Source: Catenuloplanes niger (lineage in GTDB: Bacteria; Actinomycetota; Actinomycetes; Mycobacteriales; Micromonosporaceae). Taken from it: a stretch of DNA of 64,000 nt. The DNA lies in assembly GCF_031458255.1 (NCBI RefSeq), contig NZ_JAVDYC010000001.1, forward strand, positions 3,481,001 to 3,545,000, in the 5' to 3' direction. A program made the translations under genes and the position numbers. Of this stretch, positions 1-8,630 are shown in pieces (the first letter of the stretch is position 1; every line of letters begins with the position of its first letter). The notes under the pieces are model-generated. The model saw nothing but the letters and a program-made list of their open reading frames with translations. It did no database searches and was not told where the DNA came from.

Positions 1-437
1 GCGCGGGACATGCCGCGGTGCTTGCGGAAGAGTTCGCCGAGCTGGAAGCCGACCGTGAAGACCGGGTTCAGTGCGGAGAGCGCGTCCTGGAAGATCATCG
101 CGATCCGGTTGGCCCGGACCTGGCGGCGCTGCTCCTCCTTGAGCTTGAGCAGGTCGACGCCGCGGTAGCGCACCTCGCCGCCGGTGATGAAACCGGGCGG
201 CGTGTCCAGGATGCCCATGATCGCCTGCGCGGTCACGGACTTGCCGCAGCCGGACTCGCCGAGGATCGCGAGCGTCTCGCCCTCGGCGAGCCGGAAGTTC
301 GCGCCGTTGACGGCCTTGGCCACACCGGTCGCGGTGCGGAACTCGACCTTGAGGTCCTCCACGGCGAGCAGCGGTGCCGCCGCGTCGATCGGGAGGGTTT
401 CCGTGTTCACCTTGATGTCGGTCATTGTCGTGCTCAC
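1..437 (-). CDS. Peptide ABC transporter ATP-binding protein, DppD/OppD type (3' end cut by window edge)
   Basis: This is the N-terminal ~145 residues of an ABC ATPase that powers oligopeptide/dipeptide import at the inner face of the membrane. Visible are the Walker A stretch GESGCGKSVTAQ and the Q-loop region MIFQDALSALNPVF, which is typical of the OppD/DppD branch (peptide and nickel importers). The GTG start at 437 overlaps the TGA of the upstream permease by 4 bp (GTGA), suggesting translational coupling. An in-frame ATG at 425 is the alternative. It lies downstream of a peptide-binding lipoprotein and two permeases on the same strand. The gene leaves the window, so the signature, Walker B and C-terminal oligopeptide-binding extension cannot be checked. 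Confidence 0.93.
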   Translation of the reverse strand, partial: MSTTMTDIKVNTETLPIDAAAPLLAVEDLKVEFRTATGVAKAVNGANFRLAEGETLAILGESGCGKSVTAQAIMGILDTPPGFITGGEVRYRGVDLLKLKEEQRRQVRANRIAMIFQDALSALNPVFTVGFQLGELFRKHRGMSR

Positions 438-1369
438 CGCAGCTTCGGGTCGAAGGCGTCGCGGATGGCGTCGCCGAGCATGATGAACGCCAGCACGGTC
501 ATCGCCAGGAACATCGACGGCGCGACCAGCGGCGGAGCGGACTCACGAACGTGCTTCGACGCCGTGGAGATGTCGATACCCCAGCTGATCGCGTTGCCCT
601 TCAACCCGATACCCAGGAACGACAGCGTGGCCTCGGTCGCGATGAACTGTCCCAGCGCGATCGTCAACACCACGATGAACGGCGCAATCGCGTTCGGCAG
701 GATGTGCCGGAACATGATCCGGAAATTCCCCGCACCGAGCATGCGCGCCGCGGCCACGTAGTCCTGGTTCTTCGCCGAGATCACCGATGAGCGCATCACG
801 CGCGCGGCCGTGGTCCAGCCCAGGATGCCGAGCACGATCACGACCGCCATCAGGCCGGACGAGCCGCCGGTGTCGGTCGACGCCAGGCGCTTGCCGAGCA
901 CGATCGCGGCGAGCAGCAGCGGGATGCCGAGCACGATGTCGGTGATCCGGGACAGGATCGCGTCCAGCCAGCCGCCGAAGAAGCCGGAGGACAGGCCGAA
1001 GATCAGGCCGACCGTCGAGGCCAGCGCGGTGGAGAGCACGCCGACCCAGATCGAGGCGCGGGCGCCGTAGACCGTCCGGGCGTAGATGTCACAGCCCTGG
1101 AAGTCGTAGCCGAACAGCGCCCAGCCACTACCCGGCGCGTGCTGCCGGGACAGCGCGCAGTCGGCCGGGTCGTTCGGCGTGAACAGCGACGGCACGATGG
1201 CCATCAGGATCACGATCAGCGCGATCGCGGACGCGAACCAGAAGATCCAGTTGTGCCGGAGGTCCCGCCAGGCGTCCTGGCCCAGGCTGCGGGCCTTCTC
1301 CTCACCGGTGCCCTTGACGGGGGTACCGCTCGGCGTCTCCGCCGCGGCGATCGATTGCAGGTCACTCAT
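434..1369 (-). CDS. Peptide ABC transporter permease, DppC/OppC type
   Basis: A 311-residue inner-membrane permease of the BPD_transp_1 family. After a cytoplasmic N-terminus of ~40 residues there is a first membrane segment, a periplasmic loop with two cysteines (PADCALS and GCDIYARTV), and five further hydrophobic segments. The EAA-type loop that contacts the ATPase reads DYVAAARMLGAGNFRIMFRH. The N-terminal DppC extension (OppC_N) is present. It is the partner of the permease encoded just upstream (48-bp gap) and overlaps the ATPase start by 4 bp. The substrate is probably peptides, but related systems carry nickel or glycosides, and the sequence alone cannot decide. Confidence 0.94.
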   Translation of the reverse strand: MSDLQSIAAAETPSGTPVKGTGEEKARSLGQDAWRDLRHNWIFWFASAIALIVILMAIVPSLFTPNDPADCALSRQHAPGSGWALFGYDFQGCDIYARTVYGARASIWVGVLSTALASTVGLIFGLSSGFFGGWLDAILSRITDIVLGIPLLLAAIVLGKRLASTDTGGSSGLMAVVIVLGILGWTTAARVMRSSVISAKNQDYVAAARMLGAGNFRIMFRHILPNAIAPFIVVLTIALGQFIATEATLSFLGIGLKGNAISWGIDISTASKHVRESAPPLVAPSMFLAMTVLAFIMLGDAIRDAFDPKLR

Positions 1370-1417
1370 GACACTTCGCCTCGCTCCGGTCCGCCCCGTC
1401 CGTTTCCTGCCGTGTGC

Positions 1418-2344
1418 TCACTCATACCGGATCCTCGGGTCCAGGACCGCGTAGAGCAGGTCGACGATCAGGTTGGCCAGAATGAAGATGATCACCAGAA
1501 TGCTGACGAAGCCCACCACCAGCGGCCCATCCTCGGTCGTGATGCCACGGAACAACTGCGAGCCGACACCCGGGATGTTGAACACACCCTCGGTCACGAT
1601 CGCGCCGGCCATCAGACCACCCAGATCGACACCGATGTAGGTGATCACCGGGATCAGCGAGTTCCGCAACACGTGCACACCGATCACCCGGTTCCGGGTC
1701 AAACCCTTCGCCTTCGCCGTACGCACATAGTCGGCACGCAGATTCTCCACCACCGACGTACGCGTCAACCGCGAATACGTGGCCAACGAACCCGCACCCA
1801 ACACCATCGCGGGCAGCATCAACGCGTAGAACGTCGGATTCGCACCCGCCGTCGCGGGGAACCACCGCAACTCCACACCGAAGAACAACTGCATCAACGG
1901 CGCCAACACCACGATCGGAATCGAGATCAACACCAACGTAATGATCAACGTGGTGTGATCGAAGATGCTCGCACGCCGGATACCCGCCACGACGCCGGCC
2001 ACGATACCGATCAGCGCGGCGAAGATGACCGCCATGAGGGCAAGCCGTGCGGTGTTCGGCCAGGCACTCTCCAGGAGCTCGGAGATTGGCCGGTTGGTCA
2101 GCGACGTGCCGAAGTCACCCTGGAAGATGCCCTGCATGTAGTAGCCGTACTGGACGATGAACGGCTCGTTGAGGTGGTAGCGCTCGGTCAGCGCCTGCCG
2201 GACGCTCTCCGAGATCGGCCGCTCCCCCGCGAGCGCCTGCAGCGGGTCGTTTTGGTTGGCGAACATGAGCGCGTAGACGACGAACGTGGCTCCGAAGAAC
2301 GTGAGCACGCCCTGAAGCAGGCGCCGGATGATATAACGAAGCAT
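1418..2344 (-). CDS. Peptide ABC transporter permease, DppB/OppB type
   Basis: A 308-residue inner-membrane permease opening with MLRYIIRRLLQGVLTFFGAT, the standard DppB first helix, and carrying the motif DFGTSLTNRPISELL. The EAA loop is DYVRTAKAKGLTRNRVIGVH, and the family ending DPRIRYE is intact. It forms the heterodimeric pore with the downstream DppC-type permease. An odd point is that the central and 3' coding sequence (about 1,530-1,990) uses many G/T-ending codons (TTG for Leu, GGT, CGT, GTG), whereas neighbouring genes prefer C-ending ones. This suggests a mosaic origin (see findings). The gene is separated from the binding-protein gene by 128 bp containing a stable hairpin. Confidence 0.94.
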   Translation of the reverse strand: MLRYIIRRLLQGVLTFFGATFVVYALMFANQNDPLQALAGERPISESVRQALTERYHLNEPFIVQYGYYMQGIFQGDFGTSLTNRPISELLESAWPNTARLALMAVIFAALIGIVAGVVAGIRRASIFDHTTLIITLVLISIPIVVLAPLMQLFFGVELRWFPATAGANPTFYALMLPAMVLGAGSLATYSRLTRTSVVENLRADYVRTAKAKGLTRNRVIGVHVLRNSLIPVITYIGVDLGGLMAGAIVTEGVFNIPGVGSQLFRGITTEDGPLVVGFVSILVIIFILANLIVDLLYAVLDPRIRYE

Positions 2345-2412
2345 TTCTCAGGCCTTCTCCGCGACGGAGCGCGGTGCAAACTGCCTCGTGAGCAGCGACG
2401 GCGTGACACGGC

Positions 2413-2450
2413 GGTGGCGCCGCGCGTCCGATTGGACCCGCGGCGCCACC
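2413..2450 (-). terminator. Hairpin between peptide-binding protein and permease genes
   Basis: A 12-bp perfect inverted repeat, GGTGGCGCCGCG at 2413-2424 against CGCGGCGCCACC at 2439-2450. An inner GTCC/GGAC pair in the loop extends the stem. There is no U-tract, so this is probably a partial terminator or 3'-end stabiliser. It would keep binding-protein mRNA in excess over the permease and ATPase part of the operon. Confidence 0.7.
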
Positions 2451-2472
2451 CCCGTCATGACGCGGCCTTGAC

Positions 2473-4104
2473 TCAGGCGGCCTCGATCTTGATCAGGTTC
2501 ACACGGTTGAAGAGGTCCATCTCGACATTCTTCACCTTGGTGGAGTGACCGAAGTTGTTCTGGCCGAACCGCAGCGGGATCACCGGCATGTCCTGCACCA
2601 GAAGGTCCTCGGCGGCCTGGTACTTCGCGATGGCCTCCTCCGGCGTGGCGGCGGAGACGCCCTCCTTGTACAGCGCGTCGAACTGCTTGTTCGAGTAGCC
2701 GTAGTAGTTCGACGAGCCGTCGGTGGTGTAGATCGGGCCCAGGTAGTTCTCCATGGACGGGTAGTCCATGACCCAGCCCATCCGGAACATGCCGATCGGC
2801 TGCTTGTCGTCGAGCTTGGTCAGCAGGTCGGCGAACTTCGGCTCGGCGACACCGGTGCACTCGATGCCCAGGTTCGTCTTGAGCTGGTTGCAGGTCGCGT
2901 CGACCCAGTCCTTGTGGCCACCGTCGCCGTTGTAGGTGATGGTGATCTGCTTCGGGCCGCCGGCGGCGTCGTACTCCGACTTGGCCTTGGCGGCGTCGAA
3001 GACGCAGTACTGGCCGCAGGTGTCCTCGCGGTAGCCGGCCACGACCGGGGAGACGAAGGAGCGGGCGGCGGTCTGCGAGCCCTTGAAGACGCTGGTGATG
3101 ATCTCGTCGCGGTTGATCGCCTGCGAGATCGCGCGGCGCACCTCAGGCTTGCTGAACTCCTGCTGGTACGTCGGGAACGCCACGAACTGGAACGTCGAGG
3201 CCGCGCTCTTCTTGAACCGGTCGCCCAGGTCCGCCTCGGCGCTCGAGATGTTCTCGGTCGGGATCTGCTTCAGCACGTCCAGGTTGTCCGCGGCCAGGTC
3301 GGCGTAGGCCGCCGGCAGCGCCTGGTAGATCTTGAAGATGACGCCCTGAACCTTCGGCTTCTCGCCCGGGTACTCGGCGTACTGCTCGACCTCGATCTGC
3401 GAGTCGTGCTGCCAGGTGCCCTTCATCTTGAAGGGGCCGTTGCCGATGATGGCTTCCTGGAAGTCTTCCTTGACGACACCCTCGGAGGCGAACGCGGCGG
3501 CCGGCAGCGGGTAGAACGCGGTGTAGCCGAGCATCGTCTTGAACTCGGAGAACGCCGCGGACAGCTTGACCGTGAACGTCAGGTCGTCGACCTTCGCGAG
3601 ACCGGTCAGCGTCTTCGCCTTCGGCTCGGGCGCCTTCTGCGGGCCCTCCTCACCGTCCGGGTCCTCGGACTGCATGTCGGCCCAGCCCTCGATCTTCTCC
3701 CAGAAGTAGGAGTTGTTCTGGCCGTTCGGACCGTACGAGCCGTAGTTCCACGCGTTGATGTAGCTGTCGGCGGTCACCTTCTCACCGTTGTGGAAGGTGT
3801 AGCCGTCCTTCAGCTTGATGGTCCAGGTGACGTTGTCCGTCGTGTTGATGGACTCGGCGGCCACCTCGACCGGCTTGTTGTCGGCGTCGTAGTCCACGAG
3901 CGGCGTGAACAGAGCGGCGAGCACCTGCGAGCCGCTGGTCTCGTTCGTGTTGGACGGGAGCAGGTACTGCGGCTCCGCGACCTCGATGGAGACGACAGCG
4001 TTGCTGGCACCGGCCTCGTCGTCGCCCCCGCCACCGCAGGCGGTGACGAGCAGGGCGGTCGCGGCAAGACCAGCCGAGATCTTTATTGCGGTTTTCCCGC
4101 GCAT
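2473..4104 (-). CDS. Peptide ABC transporter substrate-binding lipoprotein (SBP family 5)
   Basis: A 543-residue extracellular solute-binding protein anchored to the membrane by a lipid. The N-terminus MRGKTAIKISAGLAATALLV is followed by a lipobox ending at Cys (LLVTAC) and a glycine-rich linker. The body shows SBP_bac_5 features: PLVDYDADNKPVEVAAES, the DGYTFHNGEKVTADSYINAW segment, and a C-terminal region with paired cysteines. The reading frame extends 40 codons upstream, but ATG at 4104 is preceded by GAGGAGG with 8 nt spacing, and the signal peptide begins there. It delivers peptides to the permease/ATPase genes that follow on the same strand. Its relatives also bind other ligands, so specificity is inferred from family membership only. 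Confidence 0.94.
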   Translation of the reverse strand: MRGKTAIKISAGLAATALLVTACGGGGDDEAGASNAVVSIEVAEPQYLLPSNTNETSGSQVLAALFTPLVDYDADNKPVEVAAESINTTDNVTWTIKLKDGYTFHNGEKVTADSYINAWNYGSYGPNGQNNSYFWEKIEGWADMQSEDPDGEEGPQKAPEPKAKTLTGLAKVDDLTFTVKLSAAFSEFKTMLGYTAFYPLPAAAFASEGVVKEDFQEAIIGNGPFKMKGTWQHDSQIEVEQYAEYPGEKPKVQGVIFKIYQALPAAYADLAADNLDVLKQIPTENISSAEADLGDRFKKSAASTFQFVAFPTYQQEFSKPEVRRAISQAINRDEIITSVFKGSQTAARSFVSPVVAGYREDTCGQYCVFDAAKAKSEYDAAGGPKQITITYNGDGGHKDWVDATCNQLKTNLGIECTGVAEPKFADLLTKLDDKQPIGMFRMGWVMDYPSMENYLGPIYTTDGSSNYYGYSNKQFDALYKEGVSAATPEEAIAKYQAAEDLLVQDMPVIPLRFGQNNFGHSTKVKNVEMDLFNRVNLIKIEAA

Positions 4105-4415
4105 GGGAAGGGCCTCCTCAGGGCACTCACGAGGGGTATGTGAGGTGAGGAACACTGTGACACCGCAGGGACTCACAGGTGAAGGTGCTGTTATCAAGCC
4201 GATACTTGCCAGGGCGGACGACATAGCCTGTTACCTGCATGTTTCGGGCCCCAAGCCGTCCCATCTGATCAGGTATTTCATTCCTTCGACTGCAGATCGC
4301 CGTCGTTTCCGCAGGCAGCGGCTGTGATGTTCCCCGCGCCCGGTGTAACCCCCTGATTAACAAAATCCTATGTGGAGGCGCAAGGGATTTTTACGGACAG
4401 ACCGGATTGTGGGGC
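4105..4415. other. Intergenic promoter region of the peptide transporter operon
   Basis: About 310 bp between the end of the response-regulator gene and the start of the binding-protein gene, both minus strand. No open frame here looks coding. The stretch 4,340-4,400 is relatively AT-rich (runs such as taacaaaatcctatg) and probably holds the transporter promoter. I could not assign convincing -35/-10 boxes and saw no clear terminator for the regulator gene. Confidence 0.5.
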
Positions 4416-5063
4416 CTAGACGAGGCGGCGGTCGGCGGCCCAGCGGGACAGCTCGTAGCGGTTGCTCATCTGCAGCTTCCGGAGCACGTTCGACACGTGC
4501 GTCTCGACCGTCTTGATCGAGATGAACAGCTCCTTGGCGATCTCCTTGTACGCGTACCCCCGGGCCAGCAGCCGCAGCACCTCGCGCTCGCGGTTGGTGA
4601 GCTGGTCCAGCTCCGGGTCGGCCACCGGCGCGTCCGGCCGGGCCGCGAACGCGTCCAGCACGAAGCCGGCCAGCCGCGGGCTGAACACCGCGTCGCCCTC
4701 GGCCACCCGCCTGATCGCGGCGGCCAGCTCGTCCGGCGAGATCGTCTTCGTGACGTAGCCGCGGGCGCCGGCCCGGATCAGCCCGATCACGTCCTCGGCC
4801 GCGTCCGAGACGGAGAGCGCCAGGAACCGCACCTGCGGGTGCGACTTGCGCATCGCCTCCAGCACCGCGCGGCCGCCGCCGTCCGGCATGTGCACGTCCA
4901 GCAGCACCACGTCCGGCGTGGTCGCGGCGATCCGGCTGACCGCCTCCGCCACGGTGCTGGCCTCACCCACCACGTCCACGTGCGCGCCCAGCTCGGCGCG
5001 GACACCTGCCCGGAACATCGCGTGGTCGTCGACGAGGAAGACTCTGAGACTCATGCTGCTCAC
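4416..5063 (-). CDS. NarL/LuxR-family response regulator, partner of the PspC-type kinase
   Basis: A 215-residue two-component regulator. The receiver domain (~5-120) has the acidic pair in FLVDDHAMFRAG, the phospho-acceptor Asp in VVLLDVHMPDGGG and the conserved Lys in GYVTKTI. The C-terminal LuxR helix-turn-helix reads LTNREREVLRLLARGYAYKE and ends with the dimerisation/recognition helices KTVETHVSNVLRKLQ. The GTG at 5063 overlaps the kinase stop by 4 bp (GTGA); ATG at 5054 is an in-frame alternative. It is co-transcribed with the kinase and opposite to the PspC gene at 6,476. A heptamer direct repeat in the divergent region is a candidate target. The signal is probably cell-envelope stress, inferred from PspC and LiaF-like neighbours. 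Confidence 0.95.
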   Translation of the reverse strand: MSSMSLRVFLVDDHAMFRAGVRAELGAHVDVVGEASTVAEAVSRIAATTPDVVLLDVHMPDGGGRAVLEAMRKSHPQVRFLALSVSDAAEDVIGLIRAGARGYVTKTISPDELAAAIRRVAEGDAVFSPRLAGFVLDAFAARPDAPVADPELDQLTNREREVLRLLARGYAYKEIAKELFISIKTVETHVSNVLRKLQMSNRYELSRWAADRRLV

Positions 5064-6313
5064 CTTTCCCTACCGGAGGTCACCACGTCACGGTCCATCG
5101 GGAGGAACAATCGGACCTCGGTGCCGTCCCCGAGCTCGCTGCGGATCTCGGCGCGCCCGCCGTGCCGGCTCATCCGGCCCAGGATCGAGCCGCGCACGCC
5201 GTGCCGGTTCTCCTCCACCGACTCCATGTCGAAGCCCGCGCCCCGGTCCCGGACGAACACGCTGAGCTGGTCCTCCTCCACCTCGGCGTAGAGCGACACG
5301 GTCGCCACGCCGGCGTGCCGGGCCGCGTTCACCAGCGCCTCCCGGGCGGCCATCACCAGCGCGGCGACGCGCTCGTCCGTCTCCCGGTCACCGACCACCA
5401 CGACCTCGACCGCGATCGCGTACGTGTCCTCGACCTCGGCCGCCGCCTCCTCCAGCGCGGCCGCGAACCGCTCGGTCGGCGACGCCGTCGGCTTGTAGAG
5501 CCAGTTGCGCAGGCTGCGCTCCTGTCCCCGGGCCAGCCGCTGCACCGCCTTCACGTCGTCCGCGTTGCGCTGGATCAGCGCGAGCGTGTGCAGCACCTGG
5601 TCGTGCACCATCGCGGCCAGCTCGGCGCGCTCGGTCTCCCGGATCCGGCCCTCCCGCTCGGCGCGCAGCAGGCTCATCGTCCGCCACAGCACCGGCGCCG
5701 CGACCACGGCCACGCCGGCCAGGCCGAGCCCGGCGAACAGCATGCCGTTGACCACGGCCTCGGAGTTCTCCGCCGGGACGTACACCGCGACCATGCCGAT
5801 CACCCCGACCGCGACCAGCAGGCCGCCGCCGATGAACCGGAACAGGAACAGCCGCCGGTCGCTCTCCTCCAGGAACGTGCCCAGCCAGGGGAAGCGCGGC
5901 AGCGCCTCGGTCCACTGGCGACGCCGCTCCGGCGTGGACTCGTGCCAGATGATGCCGGCGCCGACCGCCACGATCGCGACCAGCCAGCCGGCCGTGCCGG
6001 TGACGCCCGCGTTCTCGCCGAGCACCAGCACCTGCAGCAGGATCAGGCCGACACCGATCGCGATGAACGGCACGAGCTGCGCCACGTCCCGGCGCCGCGG
6101 CTCGCCGGTGACCCGCTCGTACGGCAGGACCGCCCAGAAGCCCGCGTAGAGCATCAGGCCCAGCCCGTTGAAGCCGAGCAGGATCACGAACGCGGCCCGC
6201 ACGGCCAGCGGCGACACCCGCAGGTGCCGGGCCAGGCCGGACGCGACCCCGGCGACCACGCGATGGTCACGGGCCCGGAAGAGGCGGCGGGGCTGTCGGG
6301 CGGTGTCGATCAT
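5060..6313 (-). CDS. PspC-domain sensor histidine kinase
   Basis: A 417-residue membrane kinase. Residues ~8-65 form a PspC domain (RARDHRVVAGVASGLARHL, ending in a hydrophobic helix). Four further membrane segments follow at ~80-205. A HisKA_3-like dimerisation region has the phospho-acceptor His in AAMVHDQVLHTL. The C-terminal HATPase has the N box REALVNAARHAG, the G1 box DRGAGFDM and the G2 region GDGTEVRLFLP. PspC-kinase fusions of this kind are typical of actinobacterial envelope-stress systems related to LiaS/VraS. The start ATG at 6313 begins with the PspC domain, as in relatives. It overlaps the response-regulator gene by 4 bp. Confidence 0.94.
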   Translation of the reverse strand: MIDTARQPRRLFRARDHRVVAGVASGLARHLRVSPLAVRAAFVILLGFNGLGLMLYAGFWAVLPYERVTGEPRRRDVAQLVPFIAIGVGLILLQVLVLGENAGVTGTAGWLVAIVAVGAGIIWHESTPERRRQWTEALPRFPWLGTFLEESDRRLFLFRFIGGGLLVAVGVIGMVAVYVPAENSEAVVNGMLFAGLGLAGVAVVAAPVLWRTMSLLRAEREGRIRETERAELAAMVHDQVLHTLALIQRNADDVKAVQRLARGQERSLRNWLYKPTASPTERFAAALEEAAAEVEDTYAIAVEVVVVGDRETDERVAALVMAAREALVNAARHAGVATVSLYAEVEEDQLSVFVRDRGAGFDMESVEENRHGVRGSILGRMSRHGGRAEIRSELGDGTEVRLFLPMDRDVVTSGRER

Positions 6314-6411
6314 GGCTCCTCATGCGGGTGCGGCGCTTACCGCATCGATCGTCACACGCGCGCGGTGCGCTGACCACGGGTTACCACCCGGACATGCGGC
6401 ACCCGGCAAAC

Positions 6412-6429
6412 TCAGGGTGGGGTCAGGGT
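6412..6429. promoter_or_regulatory. Heptamer direct repeat, candidate response-regulator box
   Basis: TCAGGGT occurs at 6412-6418 and again at 6423-6429, start-to-start 11 bp, i.e. one helical turn. It lies 46 bp upstream of the PspC gene start, in the region between the divergent kinase and PspC operons. This spacing is usual for NarL-family regulators, so the adjacent regulator is the likely binder. This is inference; no footprint is available. Confidence 0.45.
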
Positions 6430-6475
6430 CGGCGCCTGAGGCGATCCGGCCGTCCGAGGGCCCAACATCGAGTAC

Positions 6476-7840
6476 ATGGACACGCAGCACGACCCGGCCG
6501 AGCCGGGACACTCCGCGCCGCCGCCCCCGCCCGGCCCCGGGCCTGCGGCCGCGCCGGGCGCCGGGGAGTTCCCCGGTGGCGCCGCGGCACCGCGCCTGTT
6601 CGGGCTCGTCCGCCCCCGGCAGGACCGGTACGTCGCCGGCGTCTGCGCGGGCATCGGCCGCGCCACCAACACCGACCCCGTGCTCTGGCGGGTGCTGCTC
6701 GCCGTGCTCGCCGTCTTCGGCGGTACGGGACTGCTGGTCTACCTCGCCGCGTGGCTGATCATCCCGGCCGAGGGCGACACCGGCTCGCCGCTGGAGGGAG
6801 TGCTCGGCAAGGGCGACTCCGGCACGTCGCCGCTCACGGTCGCCGGCCTGACGATCCTCGCGATGGTCACGTTCGCGTACATCATGTCCGACACCTGGCG
6901 GGCGATGCTGCTGGTCTCCTGCGCCGCGATCGTCGGCGCCCTGATCATCAACCGCGGGCGGCTCTCCCCGTCCGGGCATCCCGCCGCACCACCGCCGCCA
7001 CCGCCCACCCCGGCGGCCTCGCCGGCCGAACCCTCCCCAGGAGTACCGCCCGTGCCACCGAACGACCAGTACCCGCCCCAGCCCGGCCACGCACCGGCAC
7101 CGCCGCCCTGGCAGGCACCGCCGGCCGGGGGCTACCGGCCGCCGTTCGCACCGCACGGGCCGTACCACAACCAGTACACCGCGACGAACCCGCCGCCCGC
7201 GGCGCCACCGCGTCAGCGCCCGCCGAAGCGCCCGAAGGAGCGCTCACCGCTGTTCGGCGCCACCCTGTCGGCGATCCTGGTGGCGATCGGCGTGCTGACC
7301 ATCATCGACCTGAGCAACGTCGCCAGCCCGACCGCCGCCGCGTACTTCGCGGTCGTGCTCGGCATCATCGGCGTCGGCATGCTGATCGGCACGAAGTGGG
7401 GCCGTGGCCGTGGCCTCATCGCCCCCGGCCTGGTCGCGGCGCTGGCGCTGGGCATCTCGGTGGCCGCCGAGGCGGACGGCTACGAGCAGGGCTCCCGGAC
7501 GACCGTGTGGAAGCCGCAGAACATGAACGAGCTGTCCGTACGGCAGAGCGCGTCGTTCGGTGAGGCCACGCTCGACCTGCGGGCGCTCGACTTCACCGGC
7601 CTGGAAAAAGCCACCAGCGTCGAGCTCGGCGCCGGTGACCTCACCGTGCTGCTCCCGCCGAACGTGGACGTGGTCGTCGACATCGAGCTCGGCGCCGGCA
7701 GCGCCGAGGTGTTCGGCCGGACGATGGACGGCATGGGCGCGGACGAACGGTTCGAGGACCTCGGCCTCGACGGCGCGGGCGGCGGAAAACTGGAGCTGAC
7801 CGTCTCGAACGGCGCCGGAGAGGTGGAGGTCACCCGATGA
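6476..7840 (+). CDS. PspC-domain membrane protein with LiaF-like C-terminus
   Basis: A 454-residue protein with four visible parts. A Pro/Ala/Gly-rich N-terminus (1-40) precedes a PspC domain (~42-100, RLFGLVRPRQDRYVAGVCAG, ending in membrane helices). Next come a second membrane segment and a long proline-rich cytoplasmic linker (~170-255). Further membrane helices then lead to a C-terminal beta-rich region SVELGAGDLTVLLPPNVDVV, which resembles the LiaF/DUF2154-type 'cell wall-active antibiotics response' fold. It is divergent from the PspC kinase/regulator pair and probably modulates it, as LiaF does. The 3' end overlaps the next gene by 4 bp (ATGA). The function assignment rests on domain type and location. 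Confidence 0.88.
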   Translation: MDTQHDPAEPGHSAPPPPPGPGPAAAPGAGEFPGGAAAPRLFGLVRPRQDRYVAGVCAGIGRATNTDPVLWRVLLAVLAVFGGTGLLVYLAAWLIIPAEGDTGSPLEGVLGKGDSGTSPLTVAGLTILAMVTFAYIMSDTWRAMLLVSCAAIVGALIINRGRLSPSGHPAAPPPPPPTPAASPAEPSPGVPPVPPNDQYPPQPGHAPAPPPWQAPPAGGYRPPFAPHGPYHNQYTATNPPPAAPPRQRPPKRPKERSPLFGATLSAILVAIGVLTIIDLSNVASPTAAAYFAVVLGIIGVGMLIGTKWGRGRGLIAPGLVAALALGISVAAEADGYEQGSRTTVWKPQNMNELSVRQSASFGEATLDLRALDFTGLEKATSVELGAGDLTVLLPPNVDVVVDIELGAGSAEVFGRTMDGMGADERFEDLGLDGAGGGKLELTVSNGAGEVEVTR

Positions 7841-8613
7841 ACGCACACCGCACCGACGGCGTCTCGCTGGGCTTCGGCGCCGTCTTCCTGTTCTTCACCG
7901 GCTGGTGGGTGCTCGCCCAGTTCGTCACGCTGGCGCTGCCCGCGGTCGGCTGGATGGTCGCGATCGCCCTGATCATCTTCGGGATGGCCGGCCTGGTCGG
8001 CGCGTTCCGCTCCGGCCGGGGCGCGGTGCCGGCCCCGACCAGCGGCGCGCCGGTCAGCGCGGCGCCGCCGGCCGGGATCCCGACCGGCATGCACGCGGAC
8101 ATCGTGCGCGAGCTGATGGAGAGCCAGCGCACCTCCGGCCGGGACACCGCGGTCGGCATCGACGACACCCGGGTGGACCTGCGGCCCGCATCGGCCGCGG
8201 CCGAGCCGGTTCAGGCCTCGCCCTACGCCACCGACTACCTCACCGTCCCGGACCCGGCCCCCGCCGGAGAGCCGCGACCGGACGACGGCGGAGCGTTCCG
8301 GCCCGCCGACGACACGGAGTTCCGGCCCGCCGGTGACGGAGAGCCGCGACCCGCCGACGACGGGGAGCCCCGGCTCGTCGACGGCGATGAGCCGCGACCG
8401 GCCGGCGGGGAGCCGCGACCGGCCGGCGGGGAGCCGCGACCGGCCGGCGGGGAGCCGCGACCGGCCGGCGGCGGGGAGGCCCGGTCGGCCGGCGACGGGG
8501 AGGCACGGTCGGCCGACGGCGACCGGACCGAGGTGATCGAGGCGAAGACCGAGGTCATCGACGAGCCGCCGACGACGGAGATCCGCGTGGAGGGCGACGG
8601 CGGACGCCGGTAG
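7837..8613 (+). CDS. Small membrane protein of the PspC operon with GEPRPAG tandem repeats
   Basis: A 258-residue protein of unknown function. Residues ~8-55 hold two membrane helices (FFTGWWVLAQFVTLALPAV and MVAIALIIFGMAGLVGAF). The rest is hydrophilic and acidic/proline-rich. It includes a run of seven-residue repeats EPRPAGG (~185-212), flanked by degenerate copies, and ends TEVIEAKTEVIDEPPTTEIR. ATGA overlap with the preceding PspC/LiaF-like gene indicates translational coupling and a shared role. The repeats look like a flexible spacer and may vary in copy number between strains. No homologous domain is recognised. Confidence 0.85.
   Translation: MNAHRTDGVSLGFGAVFLFFTGWWVLAQFVTLALPAVGWMVAIALIIFGMAGLVGAFRSGRGAVPAPTSGAPVSAAPPAGIPTGMHADIVRELMESQRTSGRDTAVGIDDTRVDLRPASAAAEPVQASPYATDYLTVPDPAPAGEPRPDDGGAFRPADDTEFRPAGDGEPRPADDGEPRLVDGDEPRPAGGEPRPAGGEPRPAGGEPRPAGGGEARSAGDGEARSADGDRTEVIEAKTEVIDEPPTTEIRVEGDGGRR
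8389..8472 (+). repeat. Four tandem 21-bp repeats inside a coding region
   Basis: Four identical copies of a 21-bp unit (beginning GAGCCGCGACCGGCCGGC) at 8389-8409, 8410-8430, 8431-8451 and 8452-8472. They encode EPRPAGG four times in frame. Degenerate copies lie on both sides. The exact identity suggests recent slippage. Confidence 0.95.
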
Positions 8614-8630
8614 CGACGCGCAATATGCTT

